Source of the DNA: an uncultured Alphaproteobacteria bacterium
GTDB taxonomy: Bacteria; Pseudomonadota; Alphaproteobacteria; Rhodobacterales; Rhodobacteraceae
Reading direction: 5' to 3'
Assembly: GCA_902531755.1 (NCBI GenBank)
Contig: CACAFI010000001.1
Location: 62,001 to 126,000 of the forward strand
Length of the DNA stretch: 64,000 nucleotides
The notes under the pieces are model-generated. The model was not told where the DNA came from, ran no database searches, and was given only the letters and a program-made list of their open reading frames with translations. Positions 41,785 through 51,064 of this stretch are shown piece by piece (position 1 is the first letter of the stretch; every line of letters starts with the position of its first letter). A program made the position numbers and the translations under genes.

Positions 41785-43383
41785 GTGATAAAAACAGCGA
41801 TTTCAATATTAGCTGAAAGTTTTCAGAATAATTCTCTCAACAATCAGCTCTCCGTCTCACTATTGAGAGTTGAAATTCTTGCAGGATTAACGGTAGCCAT
41901 AGCATTAGTCCCTGAAGCAGTTGCTTTTGCTTTTGTAGCGGGAGTAGAGCCTCTTGTTGGATTGTATGCAGCTTTTATTGTTGGTTTGGTTACTGCTATT
42001 TTTGGGGGAAGGCCAGGGATGATCTCGGGTGCGACAGGTGCCCTGGCTGTAGTTATGATCTCCCTCGTATCGGAGCATGGTGTCCAATACCTATTTGCGA
42101 CTGTAATCCTTATGGGTATACTTCAAATACTTGCTGGGGTTTTCAAGCTCGGAAAATTTATTAGAATGGTTCCTCAGCCAGTGATGTTAGGGTTTGTTAA
42201 TGGGCTCGCAATAGTAATAGGCTTCGCTCAAATAAGACAATTTCAATATGAAACTGCAGACGGCAATTTGGAATGGATGAGTGGCGTATTGTTAAGCACT
42301 TCAGTCTTAATAGTCTGCATTACAATGGTTTTAATTTGGCTAACTCCAAAAATAACACGGCTTTTACCTGGACCTTTAGCAGCAATAATCATCGTTAGCT
42401 TAGTAGTTATTTACTTTGATGTTCCCGTTCCATCAGTGGGAGATCTAGCTCCAGTCGCTGGTGGCTTGCCACTGTTTTCTGTTCCCACAGTTCCCCTTAA
42501 CTTGGAAACTTTATATATTATTTTCCCTTACGCGATAGTTCTGTCTGCTATTGGATTAATCGAAAGTCTTTTGACACTCAACCTTGTTGGAGAAATTACT
42601 AACAAAAGAGGTGGAACAAGACAAGAGTGTATGGCACAAGGCGCTGCAAATACGATTACGGGCTTTTTTGGTGGGATGGGTGGATGTGCGATGATTGGTC
42701 AATCTATGATAAATGTCAAATCAGGTGGAAGAACGAGAATTGCTGCTACAGCGGCCTCTCTTTTTCTACTTTTCTTTATTTTGTATGGCAGTGCTCTTAT
42801 TGAAGCTATACCAATCGCAGCTTTAGTAGGTGTTATGTTCATGGTGGTGATCGGCACCTTCGCTTGGAGTTCTATCAGCTTAATCACCAAAATTCCGAAA
42901 TCAGATGCTCTTGTTATCATCTTGGTAACCGTTGTCACGGTTCTCGAAGACTTAGCTGTTGCTGTTCTAGTAGGGGTGATAGTTTCTGCTTTAGTATTTG
43001 CTTGGAACTCAGCTATCAGGATCAGAGCGGTTGAGCGCCCTTCTATAAGAACAAAAGGAGCCAAGGTTTATGATATTGAAGGACCTCTTTTTTTTGGGTC
43101 AGTCGAAAGTTTTGTTGAAATTTTCAAACCACAAGATGATCCCAAAACAGTTATTCTAGATTTTGCTAAGTCAAAAGTAGTTGATCAATCGGCGTTGAAA
43201 GCCATTGAAGATATTGCTGAAAAATATCAAAGTTCTGGAAGGGAAGTGAAATTACGTCACTTAAGCCGTGATTGTCATGATCTCTTGACTAAAACAGGCC
43301 AGCTGATGGTAGACAGCGATGACGATCCAACCTACCAGATCGCTGTTGACTATAATGTAAAGACAGGCGTCTTAGCTAAATAA
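41785..43383 (+). CDS. SulP-family anion transporter with STAS domain
   Basis: This roughly 532-residue protein has about 12-14 membrane helices. The SulP signature regions AGLTVAIALVPEAVAFAFVAG and PLVGLYAAFIVGLVTAIFGG lie near the N-terminus, and a cytoplasmic STAS domain lies at about residues 420-520 (VILDFAKSKVVDQSALKAIEDIAEKY). It imports sulfate, bicarbonate or another anion. GTG 41785 is preferred because GAGG lies 6 nt upstream; GTG 41746 would add 13 residues but has no Shine-Dalgarno. The neighbours do not reveal the ion. It converges on the M20 gene, 9 bp away. Confidence 0.92.
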   Translation: MIKTAISILAESFQNNSLNNQLSVSLLRVEILAGLTVAIALVPEAVAFAFVAGVEPLVGLYAAFIVGLVTAIFGGRPGMISGATGALAVVMISLVSEHGVQYLFATVILMGILQILAGVFKLGKFIRMVPQPVMLGFVNGLAIVIGFAQIRQFQYETADGNLEWMSGVLLSTSVLIVCITMVLIWLTPKITRLLPGPLAAIIIVSLVVIYFDVPVPSVGDLAPVAGGLPLFSVPTVPLNLETLYIIFPYAIVLSAIGLIESLLTLNLVGEITNKRGGTRQECMAQGAANTITGFFGGMGGCAMIGQSMINVKSGGRTRIAATAASLFLLFFILYGSALIEAIPIAALVGVMFMVVIGTFAWSSISLITKIPKSDALVIILVTVVTVLEDLAVAVLVGVIVSALVFAWNSAIRIRAVERPSIRTKGAKVYDIEGPLFFGSVESFVEIFKPQDDPKTVILDFAKSKVVDQSALKAIEDIAEKYQSSGREVKLRHLSRDCHDLLTKTGQLMVDSDDDPTYQIAVDYNVKTGVLAK

Positions 43384-43392
43384 ATTGATTAT

Positions 43393-44565
43393 TTAATTAC
43401 AATCTGTGGGCAATTGCTTTTCTACTAACCTGGCTAAAACTGATGCACCAACTGGAATTATATCTGGGTCTAGCATAAACTTGGGACTATGCAATGGTTG
43501 AGTTCCACTGTGGCCTATTCTGCAATATGCCCCTTTTACATGCTTTAACATATCCGCAAAATCTTCAGATCCCGTAGCGGGTTCGGCTGATCTAATAATA
43601 TTTTCCTTTCCCACGATCTCCTCAGCCGCATCCATATAGAGATCACTTAGTTGATCATCATTATGTAAAACATCAAAAGTATTTCGGAGATCGGGAATTA
43701 CTTCCACTTGGTACGCTGTTTCAAGCCCCTTACATATCGCTTTCACACGTTTCTCAACTAAAGCGTAAACTTCTTCAGAAAAATACCTTATTGTTCCACA
43801 AAGACTAGCCTCTTCAGGAATCACATTGTAAGCGGATCCAGAGTGTATTTGAGTTATTGATAAGACAACGCTTTCCAGCGGTGGCGTGTTTCTTGAAACT
43901 ATAGCTTGCATTTGATCAATCAAATTTGAGCAAATAATAATCGGGTCTACTGATTGATGAGGCATGGCTGCATGACTACCTTTTGCGTTTATTTTTATGT
44001 CAAAAAAAGAAGCACCTGCCATGGCTTTGCCTTTGCAAATAGCAATCTCGCCATGTTTATCATTCGGAGAATTATGTATTCCGTAAATTTCAGAGCAAGG
44101 AAATCTTTCGAATAACCCCTCTTGCAACATTAGGCGCGCTCCACCCATACCTTCTTCGGCTGGTTGAAAAATCAATACAGCTTTACCTTTAAAATTTCGA
44201 GTTTCACACAAATGTTTTGCCGCGCCCAACAACATTGTAGTATGTCCATCATGTCCACAAGCATGCATTTTCCCAGGCGTTTTTGATGCGTAATTAAGGT
44301 TAGTGGTTTCCTCTATTGGAAGTGCATCCATGTCAGCCCTAACACCAACTTGCTTTGGACCTTCTTCGTTGCCGTAAATGATAGCGATAACCCCAGTTTT
44401 TCCTATTTCGGTATGAAGTTCGTCTACCCCAAATTCTTGAAGTTTTTCTTTTACAATTTTTGATGTTCTTATTTCTTCAAAACCCAATTCAGGGTGTTGG
44501 TGCAGATCTTTAAATATTGCAGTTAGTTCTGCAGATATTTTTTTGATTTCTGGCAAAATATTCAT
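43393..44565 (-). CDS. M20-family amidohydrolase (hippurate hydrolase / IAA-amino-acid hydrolase type)
   Basis: This 390-residue metal-dependent hydrolase removes an acyl or amide group from N-acyl amino acids. GVRADMDALPIEE near residue 73, HACGHDGHTTMLLGAAKHL near 100, PAEEGMGGARLML near 135 and IHNSP near 165 match the HipO/AbgB/IlL branch. The Cys and His residues in HACGHDGH hold the metal. It starts as the mirror-image neighbour of the Liv/Urt-type importer across 222 bp, so the two may share regulation and the enzyme could process an imported amide. Substrate is not predictable. Confidence 0.9.
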   Translation of the reverse strand: MNILPEIKKISAELTAIFKDLHQHPELGFEEIRTSKIVKEKLQEFGVDELHTEIGKTGVIAIIYGNEEGPKQVGVRADMDALPIEETTNLNYASKTPGKMHACGHDGHTTMLLGAAKHLCETRNFKGKAVLIFQPAEEGMGGARLMLQEGLFERFPCSEIYGIHNSPNDKHGEIAICKGKAMAGASFFDIKINAKGSHAAMPHQSVDPIIICSNLIDQMQAIVSRNTPPLESVVLSITQIHSGSAYNVIPEEASLCGTIRYFSEEVYALVEKRVKAICKGLETAYQVEVIPDLRNTFDVLHNDDQLSDLYMDAAEEIVGKENIIRSAEPATGSEDFADMLKHVKGAYCRIGHSGTQPLHSPKFMLDPDIIPVGASVLARLVEKQLPTDCN

Positions 44566-44713
44566 CGGTATTCCTTGACACTAATTATGACAAACACAAA
44601 TTTTTAAAAAATTAAATAATATTTTATACAGAAATTTATCATTAACAAATGCAAAATTATTACAAGTTGCATCTTTTGCATGGCTGGTTTGCTTAATTTG
44701 AAAAATTCAAGAG

Positions 44714-44743
44714 TTGACTCAAGTAAAAAAAAATAGATAAAAT
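44714..44743 (+). promoter_or_regulatory. Probable promoter of the amide/urea import operon
   Basis: TTGACT (44714-44719) and TAAAAT (44738-44743) are separated by 18 bp and lie 45 bp before the ATG of the first permease. Upstream at 44668-44680 is TGCA-TCTTT-TGCA, a small dyad that could be an operator; it does not fit the NtrC or sigma-54 consensus in spacing. The rest of the 222-bp spacer is plain AT-rich DNA. Confidence 0.5.
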
Positions 44744-44787
44744 ATGAAATGGGATTTTTCAAACACAATCAGTCTAGGATTTAGGTC

Positions 44788-45672
44788 ATGGATGAGATTA
44801 TCAAAATAGCATTTGATATTCTCTCTTTCTCTTGCATAATGGTATTAATCGTTTCAGGGCTTGCAATAATTGCCAGTCTCATGGGTATTTTTAATTTTGC
44901 TCATGGGGAATTCGTTTTACTGGGAGCTTATGTAACTTTTTTGTTTCAAGCTATGGGTTTACCTGTAGGACTTGGCATGGTGTGCGCACCTATTGTTGTG
45001 GGATTTTTTGGGTTTTTGCTTGAGGGATCCATTATTCGTAGATTTTATAAAGCCACAATAGTGGCAATGCTAGCTACTTATGCGATAGGTTTGATTATAA
45101 GAGAGATAATTCGCGGAGCTTTGTCCGGCCGATTCTGGAAGGTTACAGAGCCGATCCCTGGGTTATTCGAGATAGGCGACATGAGCTTTTCTATTTGGCG
45201 CGGTGTAATCATTATTATTACCTTGGTAGTTATGGGTGCTTGCTACTATTTTTTAACTAAAACACTATACGGTTTAAAAATCAGAGGAGCTATGGAAAAC
45301 CCATCTTTAGCAAGAGCAAGTGGTATTTCTACAACCAGATTATATTCCTTTACTTTCGCGTTTGGTGCGGCTTTGGCGGGGTTAGCGGGTGCGTTGATGG
45401 TACCACTATACACTTTGTTTGCAGATTTAGGTTTACGTTTTCTTGTAATGGCTTTTCTCTCAGTAATGCTTGGCGGAGTTGGAACTTTTGAGGGTCCAAT
45501 TCTTGGAAGCGCATTGATAGGTGCAATGGTACCTGGGTTCCAGTGGCTTAGGGAGGCCCCCTTAATTGTTGATGTTTTAAGCCCAATATTCTCTGAGGTC
45601 TTGGTTTTTATTGTTGCGATTATAATAGTCAAATTTAGACCCCAAGGATTAATAAGACGAGGCAGAATATAG
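44788..45672 (+). CDS. Branched-chain-amino-acid/urea-type ABC permease (LivH/UrtB family)
   Basis: This 294-residue inner-membrane permease has about eight helices. FNFAHGEFVLLGAYVTF near residue 35 and LAGLAGALMVPLYTLF near 195 are typical of LivH-type proteins, and MLGGVGTFEGPILGSALIGAM near 230 is the conserved coupling region. It opens a plus-strand operon with a binding protein, a LivM permease and two ATPases. The position next to amidase and urease genes suggests amide or urea uptake (UrtB/FmdE-like) rather than leucine uptake. Ligand choice is inferred. Confidence 0.9.
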   Translation: MDEIIKIAFDILSFSCIMVLIVSGLAIIASLMGIFNFAHGEFVLLGAYVTFLFQAMGLPVGLGMVCAPIVVGFFGFLLEGSIIRRFYKATIVAMLATYAIGLIIREIIRGALSGRFWKVTEPIPGLFEIGDMSFSIWRGVIIIITLVVMGACYYFLTKTLYGLKIRGAMENPSLARASGISTTRLYSFTFAFGAALAGLAGALMVPLYTLFADLGLRFLVMAFLSVMLGGVGTFEGPILGSALIGAMVPGFQWLREAPLIVDVLSPIFSEVLVFIVAIIIVKFRPQGLIRRGRI

Positions 45673-45709
45673 AACTGAGCAGGTTTTTCAAAAAAAGAAA
45701 GGACTAAAA

Positions 45710-46942
45710 ATGAAAGATAAATCCAAAATAAATAGTAGAACGACTGATAGACGCTCGTTTTTGTTTGGCACGAGCGCTCTAGCTGCGGCTGGATGGGTCG
45801 CTGTTGGAACTGGTACTTTTGTATTAAAACCAGACTGGGGTTTGGCTGCAGATCCAATAAAGATGGGTATCGCTACCGATATCACCGGTGCAATTGCCGC
45901 AGGAGGGAACTCTTGTTGGCGAACGGCCCAATTGGCAGTCAAGCAGATAAATGATGCCGGAGGGATATTGGGAAGGCCTATTGAACTTGTATTAGAAGAT
46001 ACGGCATCAGATCCAGGTGTAGCCGTTGGTAATGTAAGACGTCTTATCCAGCAGGCGAAAGTGGATGTTGTATTTGGTGGCATTACTAGCGCAATGAGAG
46101 AGGCAATAAAAAATCCAATTGTGAAGAGAGGTAAAACATTGTATCTCTATCCGCAGCTATATGAGGGACAAGAGTGTACCCAACACTTATATTGTACAGG
46201 CCCAACTCCTTACCAGCAGGTATCTGAGTTAATCCCTTACTTAATTAAGCAAGGAAATAAGAGATTTGCTATGCCTTCAGCAAACTATTTGTGGCCACAA
46301 TTATTAAATAAAGCAACCAAGAAAGTAATTGAAGACAATGGTGGTGAAGTGGTTTTAGAAGAATACTTTCCCTTAGATCAGGTAGAATATTCTGCAACGA
46401 TAGGTAAGATCAAAAGTGAGAAAGTTGACCATGTATTTCTAACCATTATTCCTCCTGGATTAGGGCCATTTGGTAAGCAACTTTATGAATCTGGTTGGCA
46501 GAATGATGGGGGCACCATCTCATGTGTGTATTATGATGAAAACTCTCCCTACTACGTCGAACCATATGCGTTAGAAGGTACATATAGTTGTTTAGATTAT
46601 TTCCACACAGTAGATGATCCTTTTAGTAATAAGCTCTTGGCAGAATATAATGCTATGTGGGATGATAAGTTCCTTTTCACCGCTGGTGCTGCTGCTACGG
46701 GTATGTATCGGGCAATCAAGCTTTATGAACAGGGAGTGATAGCTACAAATGGAGACCTAAAAAGAGAAGCTGTTTCTGAAGCCCTTGATAACATATCAGT
46801 GGCAAATGGTCCAGGAGGTGGTTACAAAACTGTGCCTGGTACCGGGCATTGTGCCATGAATATGTATATTGCTCAGAATAAGGGCGGGAAATGGGATATA
46901 ATTTCTAGCTCAGAGATGGTTGATCCTAAAGAGTGTGCGTAA
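45710..46942 (+). CDS. Amide/urea-type ABC substrate-binding protein, Tat-like signal
   Basis: This 410-residue periplasmic-binding protein is of the LivJ/UrtA/AmiC (Peripla_BP_5) class. Its N-terminus has TDRRSFLFGTSALAAAG, close to the twin-arginine motif, with cleavage near residue 47 (GLAAD). The mature start IKMGIATDITGAIAAGG, then LAVKQINDAGGILGRPIELVLEDTASDP, is close to UrtA/AmiC; TSAMREAIKNPIVKRGKTLYLYP near 130 and YPQLYEGQECTQHLYCTG match the urea/short-chain-amide binders. The likely ligand is urea or an amide. A terminator-like hairpin follows at 46960, as often seen after abundant binding proteins. Confidence 0.9.
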   Translation: MKDKSKINSRTTDRRSFLFGTSALAAAGWVAVGTGTFVLKPDWGLAADPIKMGIATDITGAIAAGGNSCWRTAQLAVKQINDAGGILGRPIELVLEDTASDPGVAVGNVRRLIQQAKVDVVFGGITSAMREAIKNPIVKRGKTLYLYPQLYEGQECTQHLYCTGPTPYQQVSELIPYLIKQGNKRFAMPSANYLWPQLLNKATKKVIEDNGGEVVLEEYFPLDQVEYSATIGKIKSEKVDHVFLTIIPPGLGPFGKQLYESGWQNDGGTISCVYYDENSPYYVEPYALEGTYSCLDYFHTVDDPFSNKLLAEYNAMWDDKFLFTAGAAATGMYRAIKLYEQGVIATNGDLKREAVSEALDNISVANGPGGGYKTVPGTGHCAMNMYIAQNKGGKWDIISSSEMVDPKECA

Positions 46943-46959
46943 AAGATAATTAGGCAATA

Positions 46960-46996
46960 AGGGGGAGAATTAATTATATTAAAACTCCCTCTTTTG
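46960..46996 (+). terminator. Intra-operon hairpin after the binding-protein gene
   Basis: AGGGGGAG (46960-46967) pairs with CTCCCTCT (46985-46992) with one G:U pair, and the 3' arm runs into TTTT. It lies 18 bp after the stop codon of the binding protein and before the next permease. Such stems commonly protect or partly terminate the message so that the binding protein is made in excess. Confidence 0.55.
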
Positions 46997-47032
46997 GCTC
47001 TTTAAACACTTCAAGAAATTCAGAGGAAAGTA

Positions 47033-48058
47033 ATGAGTGAGCAAAAGAATACTCGAAGGTATATACCGATTATCGAAATAATTCTTCTAGTGGGGTTAAT
47101 CTCAGCCCCATTATTTATTAATGAGTTTATTACTGTAATATTGACCAGAATGTTAATTCTGGGTCTTTTAGCGATTAGTTTTGAGTTATGCTGGGGATAT
47201 TCGGGTATTATGACTTTTGGTCAAGGCCTCTTCTTTGGTATGGCAGGTTACGCGGTTGCCCTATTTGCTAATAAGGCAGGATTTGTACAAATATGGGGGG
47301 TAATCCCAATAGGAATTATTGTAGGAACGATTACATCTTTTATTGTGGCATGGCTCCTTCTCTTAGGTAAAAAACCTCCAGAAATAATATTTGTTGCACT
47401 AGGCACACTTACATTTTCGTATGCTGCTGAAAGATTGGTATCTGGATGGTACTGGGTTGGTGGAGGAAACGGAATGTCTATATTTGATTTTTTAAGCTTA
47501 GGATCATACGAAATAGAAGCAGGCCTAGTATTTTATTATATTGCTGGGTTAACACTCTTGTTAGTTTATTTAGCTAGCAGATTTCTAGTAAGATCACAAT
47601 TTGGGTTGGTGTTAGCAGGTACCAGACAAAATGAGAAAAGATTGGCTTTTCTTGGATACAGAGTAAGAACCTTTAAAGCACTTGTGTTTACTTTTGCTGG
47701 TGCAATAGCTGGATTAGGAGGTGCACTTTACGCTCACCACGAAGGCTTTATTGGTCCAAATAATATGGGGATTGGCATATCAACAATGGCAGTTTTATAT
47801 GCTCTCTTTGGAGGGGCTGGATCGCTTCTTGGCCCAATAATTGGAGTTTTAGCAATTGAAAGTATTTCGTTCAACCTATCTGATATTGAAGCCATTAAGA
47901 GTTTTTGGCCCGTGGTGTTAGGTATAATATTACTTGGTGTGGTTACTTTTAAACCTGATGGTATACTTGGTTTTCTTGTCACTCAACGCGAAAGAATTGG
48001 CACGTTCGGTAGAATTAAAAAAAGAAAAAATAAAAGAAAAAACGATTTGGAAAGTTAG
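47033..48058 (+). CDS. Branched-chain-amino-acid/urea-type ABC permease (LivM/UrtC family)
   Basis: This 341-residue permease has about nine helices. CWGYSGIMTFGQGLFFGMAGY near residue 53, and GTRQNEKRLAFLGYRVRTFKALVFTFAGAIAGLGGALYAH near 200, are the conserved LivM blocks; GGAGSLLGPIIGVLAIE near 262 is the second coupling region. The C-terminus is a lysine/arginine-rich tail (RIKKRKNKRKN), longer than usual. It pairs with the LivH-type permease encoded 1.4 kb upstream. AGAGGAAAG precedes the ATG. Confidence 0.9.
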   Translation: MSEQKNTRRYIPIIEIILLVGLISAPLFINEFITVILTRMLILGLLAISFELCWGYSGIMTFGQGLFFGMAGYAVALFANKAGFVQIWGVIPIGIIVGTITSFIVAWLLLLGKKPPEIIFVALGTLTFSYAAERLVSGWYWVGGGNGMSIFDFLSLGSYEIEAGLVFYYIAGLTLLLVYLASRFLVRSQFGLVLAGTRQNEKRLAFLGYRVRTFKALVFTFAGAIAGLGGALYAHHEGFIGPNNMGIGISTMAVLYALFGGAGSLLGPIIGVLAIESISFNLSDIEAIKSFWPVVLGIILLGVVTFKPDGILGFLVTQRERIGTFGRIKKRKNKRKNDLES

Positions 48059-48064
48059 TTATTG

Positions 48065-48799
48065 ATGGCTCTTCTAGAGATAAAAGACGTTGGAAAAAAG
48101 TTTGGGACTTTAAGGGCACTTGACGGCATAAACGTTTCGGTAGGGGAAAATTCCTTTCACGGATTGATAGGACCCAATGGTTCTGGGAAAAGTACATTAC
48201 TTAAAGCTATAGCTGGAGATCATTATGCAGATGAAGGGTCTATAATTTTCAATGGACTTGACATTACTCAGAGATCACCGGAATTTAGAGCAAAGAATGG
48301 ACTCAACTTAAAGTTTCAGATAACTTCAATTTTTCCTGAGTTATCCTGTTACGATAACATTTTATTATCTATCCAATCAATGCAATCTGTTTGGAGTCTG
48401 ATTACCTCTAGAGGAAAGGACTCACTGAATGATAAGATTATGGATACCCTTGAACAATTTAAACTTGCTGATAGGGCGGAAACATTAGCTGGAGAGTTGA
48501 GCCATGGATTGCAACAATGGTTGGAAATCGCCATGTCAGTAATTCGAAAGCCAAAACTTCTTCTCTTAGACGAGCCTACTGGGGGGATGAGCCCAGAAGA
48601 ACGACGAGCGACAGGGGAGCTATTACTTCCTATAAAAAACCATACCACTCTTGTGATAGTTGAGCATGACCTAGAATGGATAAAGGATATTTGTGATAAT
48701 TTAACAGTATTGGATCAGGGAAAAGTTCTCGATGATGGATCAGTTGAACAAATTGAAAAATCAGAAAAAGTTAAGGAGGTATATACGACCCGTGTCTAA
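48065..48799 (+). CDS. ABC ATPase, LivG/UrtD family
   Basis: This 244-residue ATPase has Walker A GPNGSGKSTLLK near residue 34, the signature LSHGLQQWLEI near 142, which is the LivG/UrtD-specific LSHGxQQ form, Walker B LLLLDEPTGGMSPEE near 163 and the switch VEHD near 198. ATG 48065 is preferred over the adjacent TTG 48062. The gene begins 6 bp after the LivM stop and overlaps the second ATPase by 8 bp. It drives import by the five-gene transporter. Confidence 0.92.
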   Translation: MALLEIKDVGKKFGTLRALDGINVSVGENSFHGLIGPNGSGKSTLLKAIAGDHYADEGSIIFNGLDITQRSPEFRAKNGLNLKFQITSIFPELSCYDNILLSIQSMQSVWSLITSRGKDSLNDKIMDTLEQFKLADRAETLAGELSHGLQQWLEIAMSVIRKPKLLLLDEPTGGMSPEERRATGELLLPIKNHTTLVIVEHDLEWIKDICDNLTVLDQGKVLDDGSVEQIEKSEKVKEVYTTRV

Positions 48800-49502
48800 T
48801 AACGATTTAATTTTGGAAGTAGAAAAAGTGAGCTCTGGATATGGTCAAAGTCAAGTTCTATTTGACCTAACTCTTAATTGCCCAAAAAAAGGTGCGATTG
48901 CTATCTTGGGAAGAAATGGTGCAGGAAAAAGTACGCTCCTTAAAACCATAGCTAATGAAATAGATCCGTTAAGTGGTAGTATTATTTTTGATAAGGTTAA
49001 TACGGCTAACGAAACAACTGATAAAATTGTGCGAAGAGGTCTGGCTTACGTACCTCAAGAAGATGCAGTATTCTTAAAACTTACAGTGCAAGAAAATTTA
49101 ATGTTGGGAGCAAGCTCAAATAAGAAATATAACAGTAGTGACCTAGAGATGGTGCTCGATTTTTTTCCGAAGTTATCTCAAAGATTGTCTCAGCAAGCAG
49201 GAACATTATCAGGCGGAGAACGAAAAATGCTAGCGATGAGTAGAGCTTTAATTGGAAAACCAAAATTCATTATGCTTGATGAACCAACAGAGGGTGTTTG
49301 GGTCGGGGTGATCGAGGAAATAGCGGATAGGTTAAGAAAGCTATCAAAAGAGATATCTGTTTTACTTGTAGAGCAGCACGTAGAACTGGCGCTAGAGGTA
49401 TGTGATTACGCATATGTTTTAGATAGAGGAACTATCCCACTTCAGGGAAATAGCGATGATCTCAATAGTGACTCTAAACTAATTAAGCTTTTAGCACCGT
49501 GA
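48792..49502 (+). CDS. ABC ATPase, LivF/UrtE family
   Basis: This roughly 236-residue ATPase starts at GTG 48792, chosen because AAGGAGGT (48773-48780) lies 11-12 nt upstream and because homologues begin near LILEVEKVSSGYG; longer frames extend into livG without support. Walker A GRNGAGKSTLLK, signature LSGGERKMLAMSRAL, Walker B FIMLDEPTEGV and the switch VEQHVE are clear. After DEPTEG the family usually reads I/L-x-P; here it is VWVGVIEEI. It is followed 23 bp later by the first amidase. Confidence 0.9.
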   Translation: MSNNDLILEVEKVSSGYGQSQVLFDLTLNCPKKGAIAILGRNGAGKSTLLKTIANEIDPLSGSIIFDKVNTANETTDKIVRRGLAYVPQEDAVFLKLTVQENLMLGASSNKKYNSSDLEMVLDFFPKLSQRLSQQAGTLSGGERKMLAMSRALIGKPKFIMLDEPTEGVWVGVIEEIADRLRKLSKEISVLLVEQHVELALEVCDYAYVLDRGTIPLQGNSDDLNSDSKLIKLLAP

Positions 49503-49525
49503 AATTTTAACAAAAGGAGGAAAAA

Positions 49526-51046
49526 ATGGCTGTACAATTACCAACAAAAGCACAGATTTTAGAGATAGCAGCAGAGGTCGGTCTTGATCTAAGTGAAGAG
49601 GATGTTAGTTCTTTCCAGGGGTTATTTCAGGGAAGTGTAGATGCTTACAATGCAGTTGATGAAATGCCTGATAATCTTCCCGAGGTTAAATATCCCAGAA
49701 CACCAGGGTATAAGCCTAGAGGTGAAGAGAATAAATATAATGCTTGGCATGTAAAAACTGAGGTTAAAGGAAATTCTAGAGGAAAACTAAAAGGTAAGAC
49801 GGTTGTTCTTAAGGACAACATAATGCTTGCCGGCGTTCCTATGATGAATGGTGCCTCCACGCTTGAAGGCTATGTCCCTGATATAGATGCAACGGTGACT
49901 AATAGGCTTCTTGACGCTGGCGCAACAATCGTGGGTAAGGCGCATTGTGAATTTTATTGCTTGTCAGGAGGAAGCCATACAAGTGCTTCGGGTCCCGTGC
50001 ACAATCCGCATAAAATGGGCTACATGGCTGGGGGTTCGTCCTCTGGAAGTGCAGCACTGGTAGCTGCTGGAGAGGTAGATATGGCAATGGGTGGAGACCA
50101 AGGCGGTTCTATAAGGATGCCTGCTTCATATTGTGGTATTTATGGCTTAAAACCTACTCATGGATTAGTTCCTTATACAGGAATCATGCCTATTGAAATT
50201 TATATTGATCATACTGGCCCCATGACAAATAATGTTGAAGATAACGCTTTAATGTTAGAGGCTATAGCTGGTAATGATGGTTATGATCCTAGGCAATACA
50301 ATGTAAAAACGCAAAAGTACACTGATGCTTTGAAGGGTGTGGATGGCTTAAAGGGTATGAGAATAGCTGTAGTAAAGGAAGGGTATGGGCACGCCAATAC
50401 AGAAAAAGATGTGGACCAAAAAGTTAAAGCAGCTCTAGACAAAATTAAGTCTATGGGCGCTATCGTAGAAGAAGTTTCTATACCCATGCACGCATTAGGG
50501 CCAGCTCTATGGACTCCAATTGGAACAGAAGGTTTAACCCAAACTATGATGTGGGGTGATGGTTATGGCGTAAGCCGCCCTGACCTTTATGTAACAAGCC
50601 TGATGGATTTTCATAGGAACTGGAGGTCAAGAGCAAACGAACTATCCGAAACTACAAAGCTCTTAACAATGTTTGGTACCTACATAAGAAATTACTATGG
50701 AAGTAGGTATTACGGAAAGGCGATGAATCTAACAAGAATGCTTACAGCTGCCTATGATAAGGTGTTAGATAGCTACGATTTGCTTGCCATGCCGACAACC
50801 GTTGTAAAATCTCAGCCTATACCAGCTCCAGATGCTAGTAGGGAAGAATATGTCCAAAGGGGTTTTGAAATGTTGGCTAACACCCAGGGTTTTGATATAA
50901 CGCATCATCCAGCTATGGCTCTGCCATGCGGTATGTCAGATGGGCTTCCTGTTAGTCTTCAGTTGGTAGGAAAACATTTTAATGAGAGTACAATATACCG
51001 AGCAGCTCATGGGTTCCAAGAAGGCACAGACTGGAAAAATATGTAA
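49526..51046 (+). CDS. Amidase, amidase-signature family (copy 1)
   Basis: This 506-residue enzyme hydrolyses amides to the acid and ammonia. The Ser-cisSer-Lys triad is fully visible: Lys96 in VVLKDN, Ser171 in AGGSSSGSAAL and nucleophile Ser195 in GGDQGGSIRMPAS. These are the same positions I recall for the Rhodococcus nitrile-pathway amidase, and the N-terminal extension of about 85 residues matches that group. GGAGGAAAA precedes the ATG. Next to it is a second, very similar copy, and the pair lies between an amide/urea-type importer and urease. A role in releasing ammonia from imported amides is likely. No nitrile hydratase is present. Confidence 0.93.
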   Translation: MAVQLPTKAQILEIAAEVGLDLSEEDVSSFQGLFQGSVDAYNAVDEMPDNLPEVKYPRTPGYKPRGEENKYNAWHVKTEVKGNSRGKLKGKTVVLKDNIMLAGVPMMNGASTLEGYVPDIDATVTNRLLDAGATIVGKAHCEFYCLSGGSHTSASGPVHNPHKMGYMAGGSSSGSAALVAAGEVDMAMGGDQGGSIRMPASYCGIYGLKPTHGLVPYTGIMPIEIYIDHTGPMTNNVEDNALMLEAIAGNDGYDPRQYNVKTQKYTDALKGVDGLKGMRIAVVKEGYGHANTEKDVDQKVKAALDKIKSMGAIVEEVSIPMHALGPALWTPIGTEGLTQTMMWGDGYGVSRPDLYVTSLMDFHRNWRSRANELSETTKLLTMFGTYIRNYYGSRYYGKAMNLTRMLTAAYDKVLDSYDLLAMPTTVVKSQPIPAPDASREEYVQRGFEMLANTQGFDITHHPAMALPCGMSDGLPVSLQLVGKHFNESTIYRAAHGFQEGTDWKNM

Positions 51047-51064
51047 ATCTAGTAGGACAACATT

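Noticed and set aside
44668-44692. Sigma-54 promoter / NtrC site before the import operon
   Set aside because: TGGCTGGTTTGCT lacks the required 10-bp spacing between GG and GC, and TGCA-N5-TGCA is too short for an NtrC dyad. A sigma-70-like promoter at 44714-44743 fits better.
48732-48791. Upstream extension of the LivF/UrtE ATPase
   Set aside because: It lies wholly inside the preceding ATPase gene in another frame and is a shadow; the Shine-Dalgarno at 48773-48780 points to GTG 48792.
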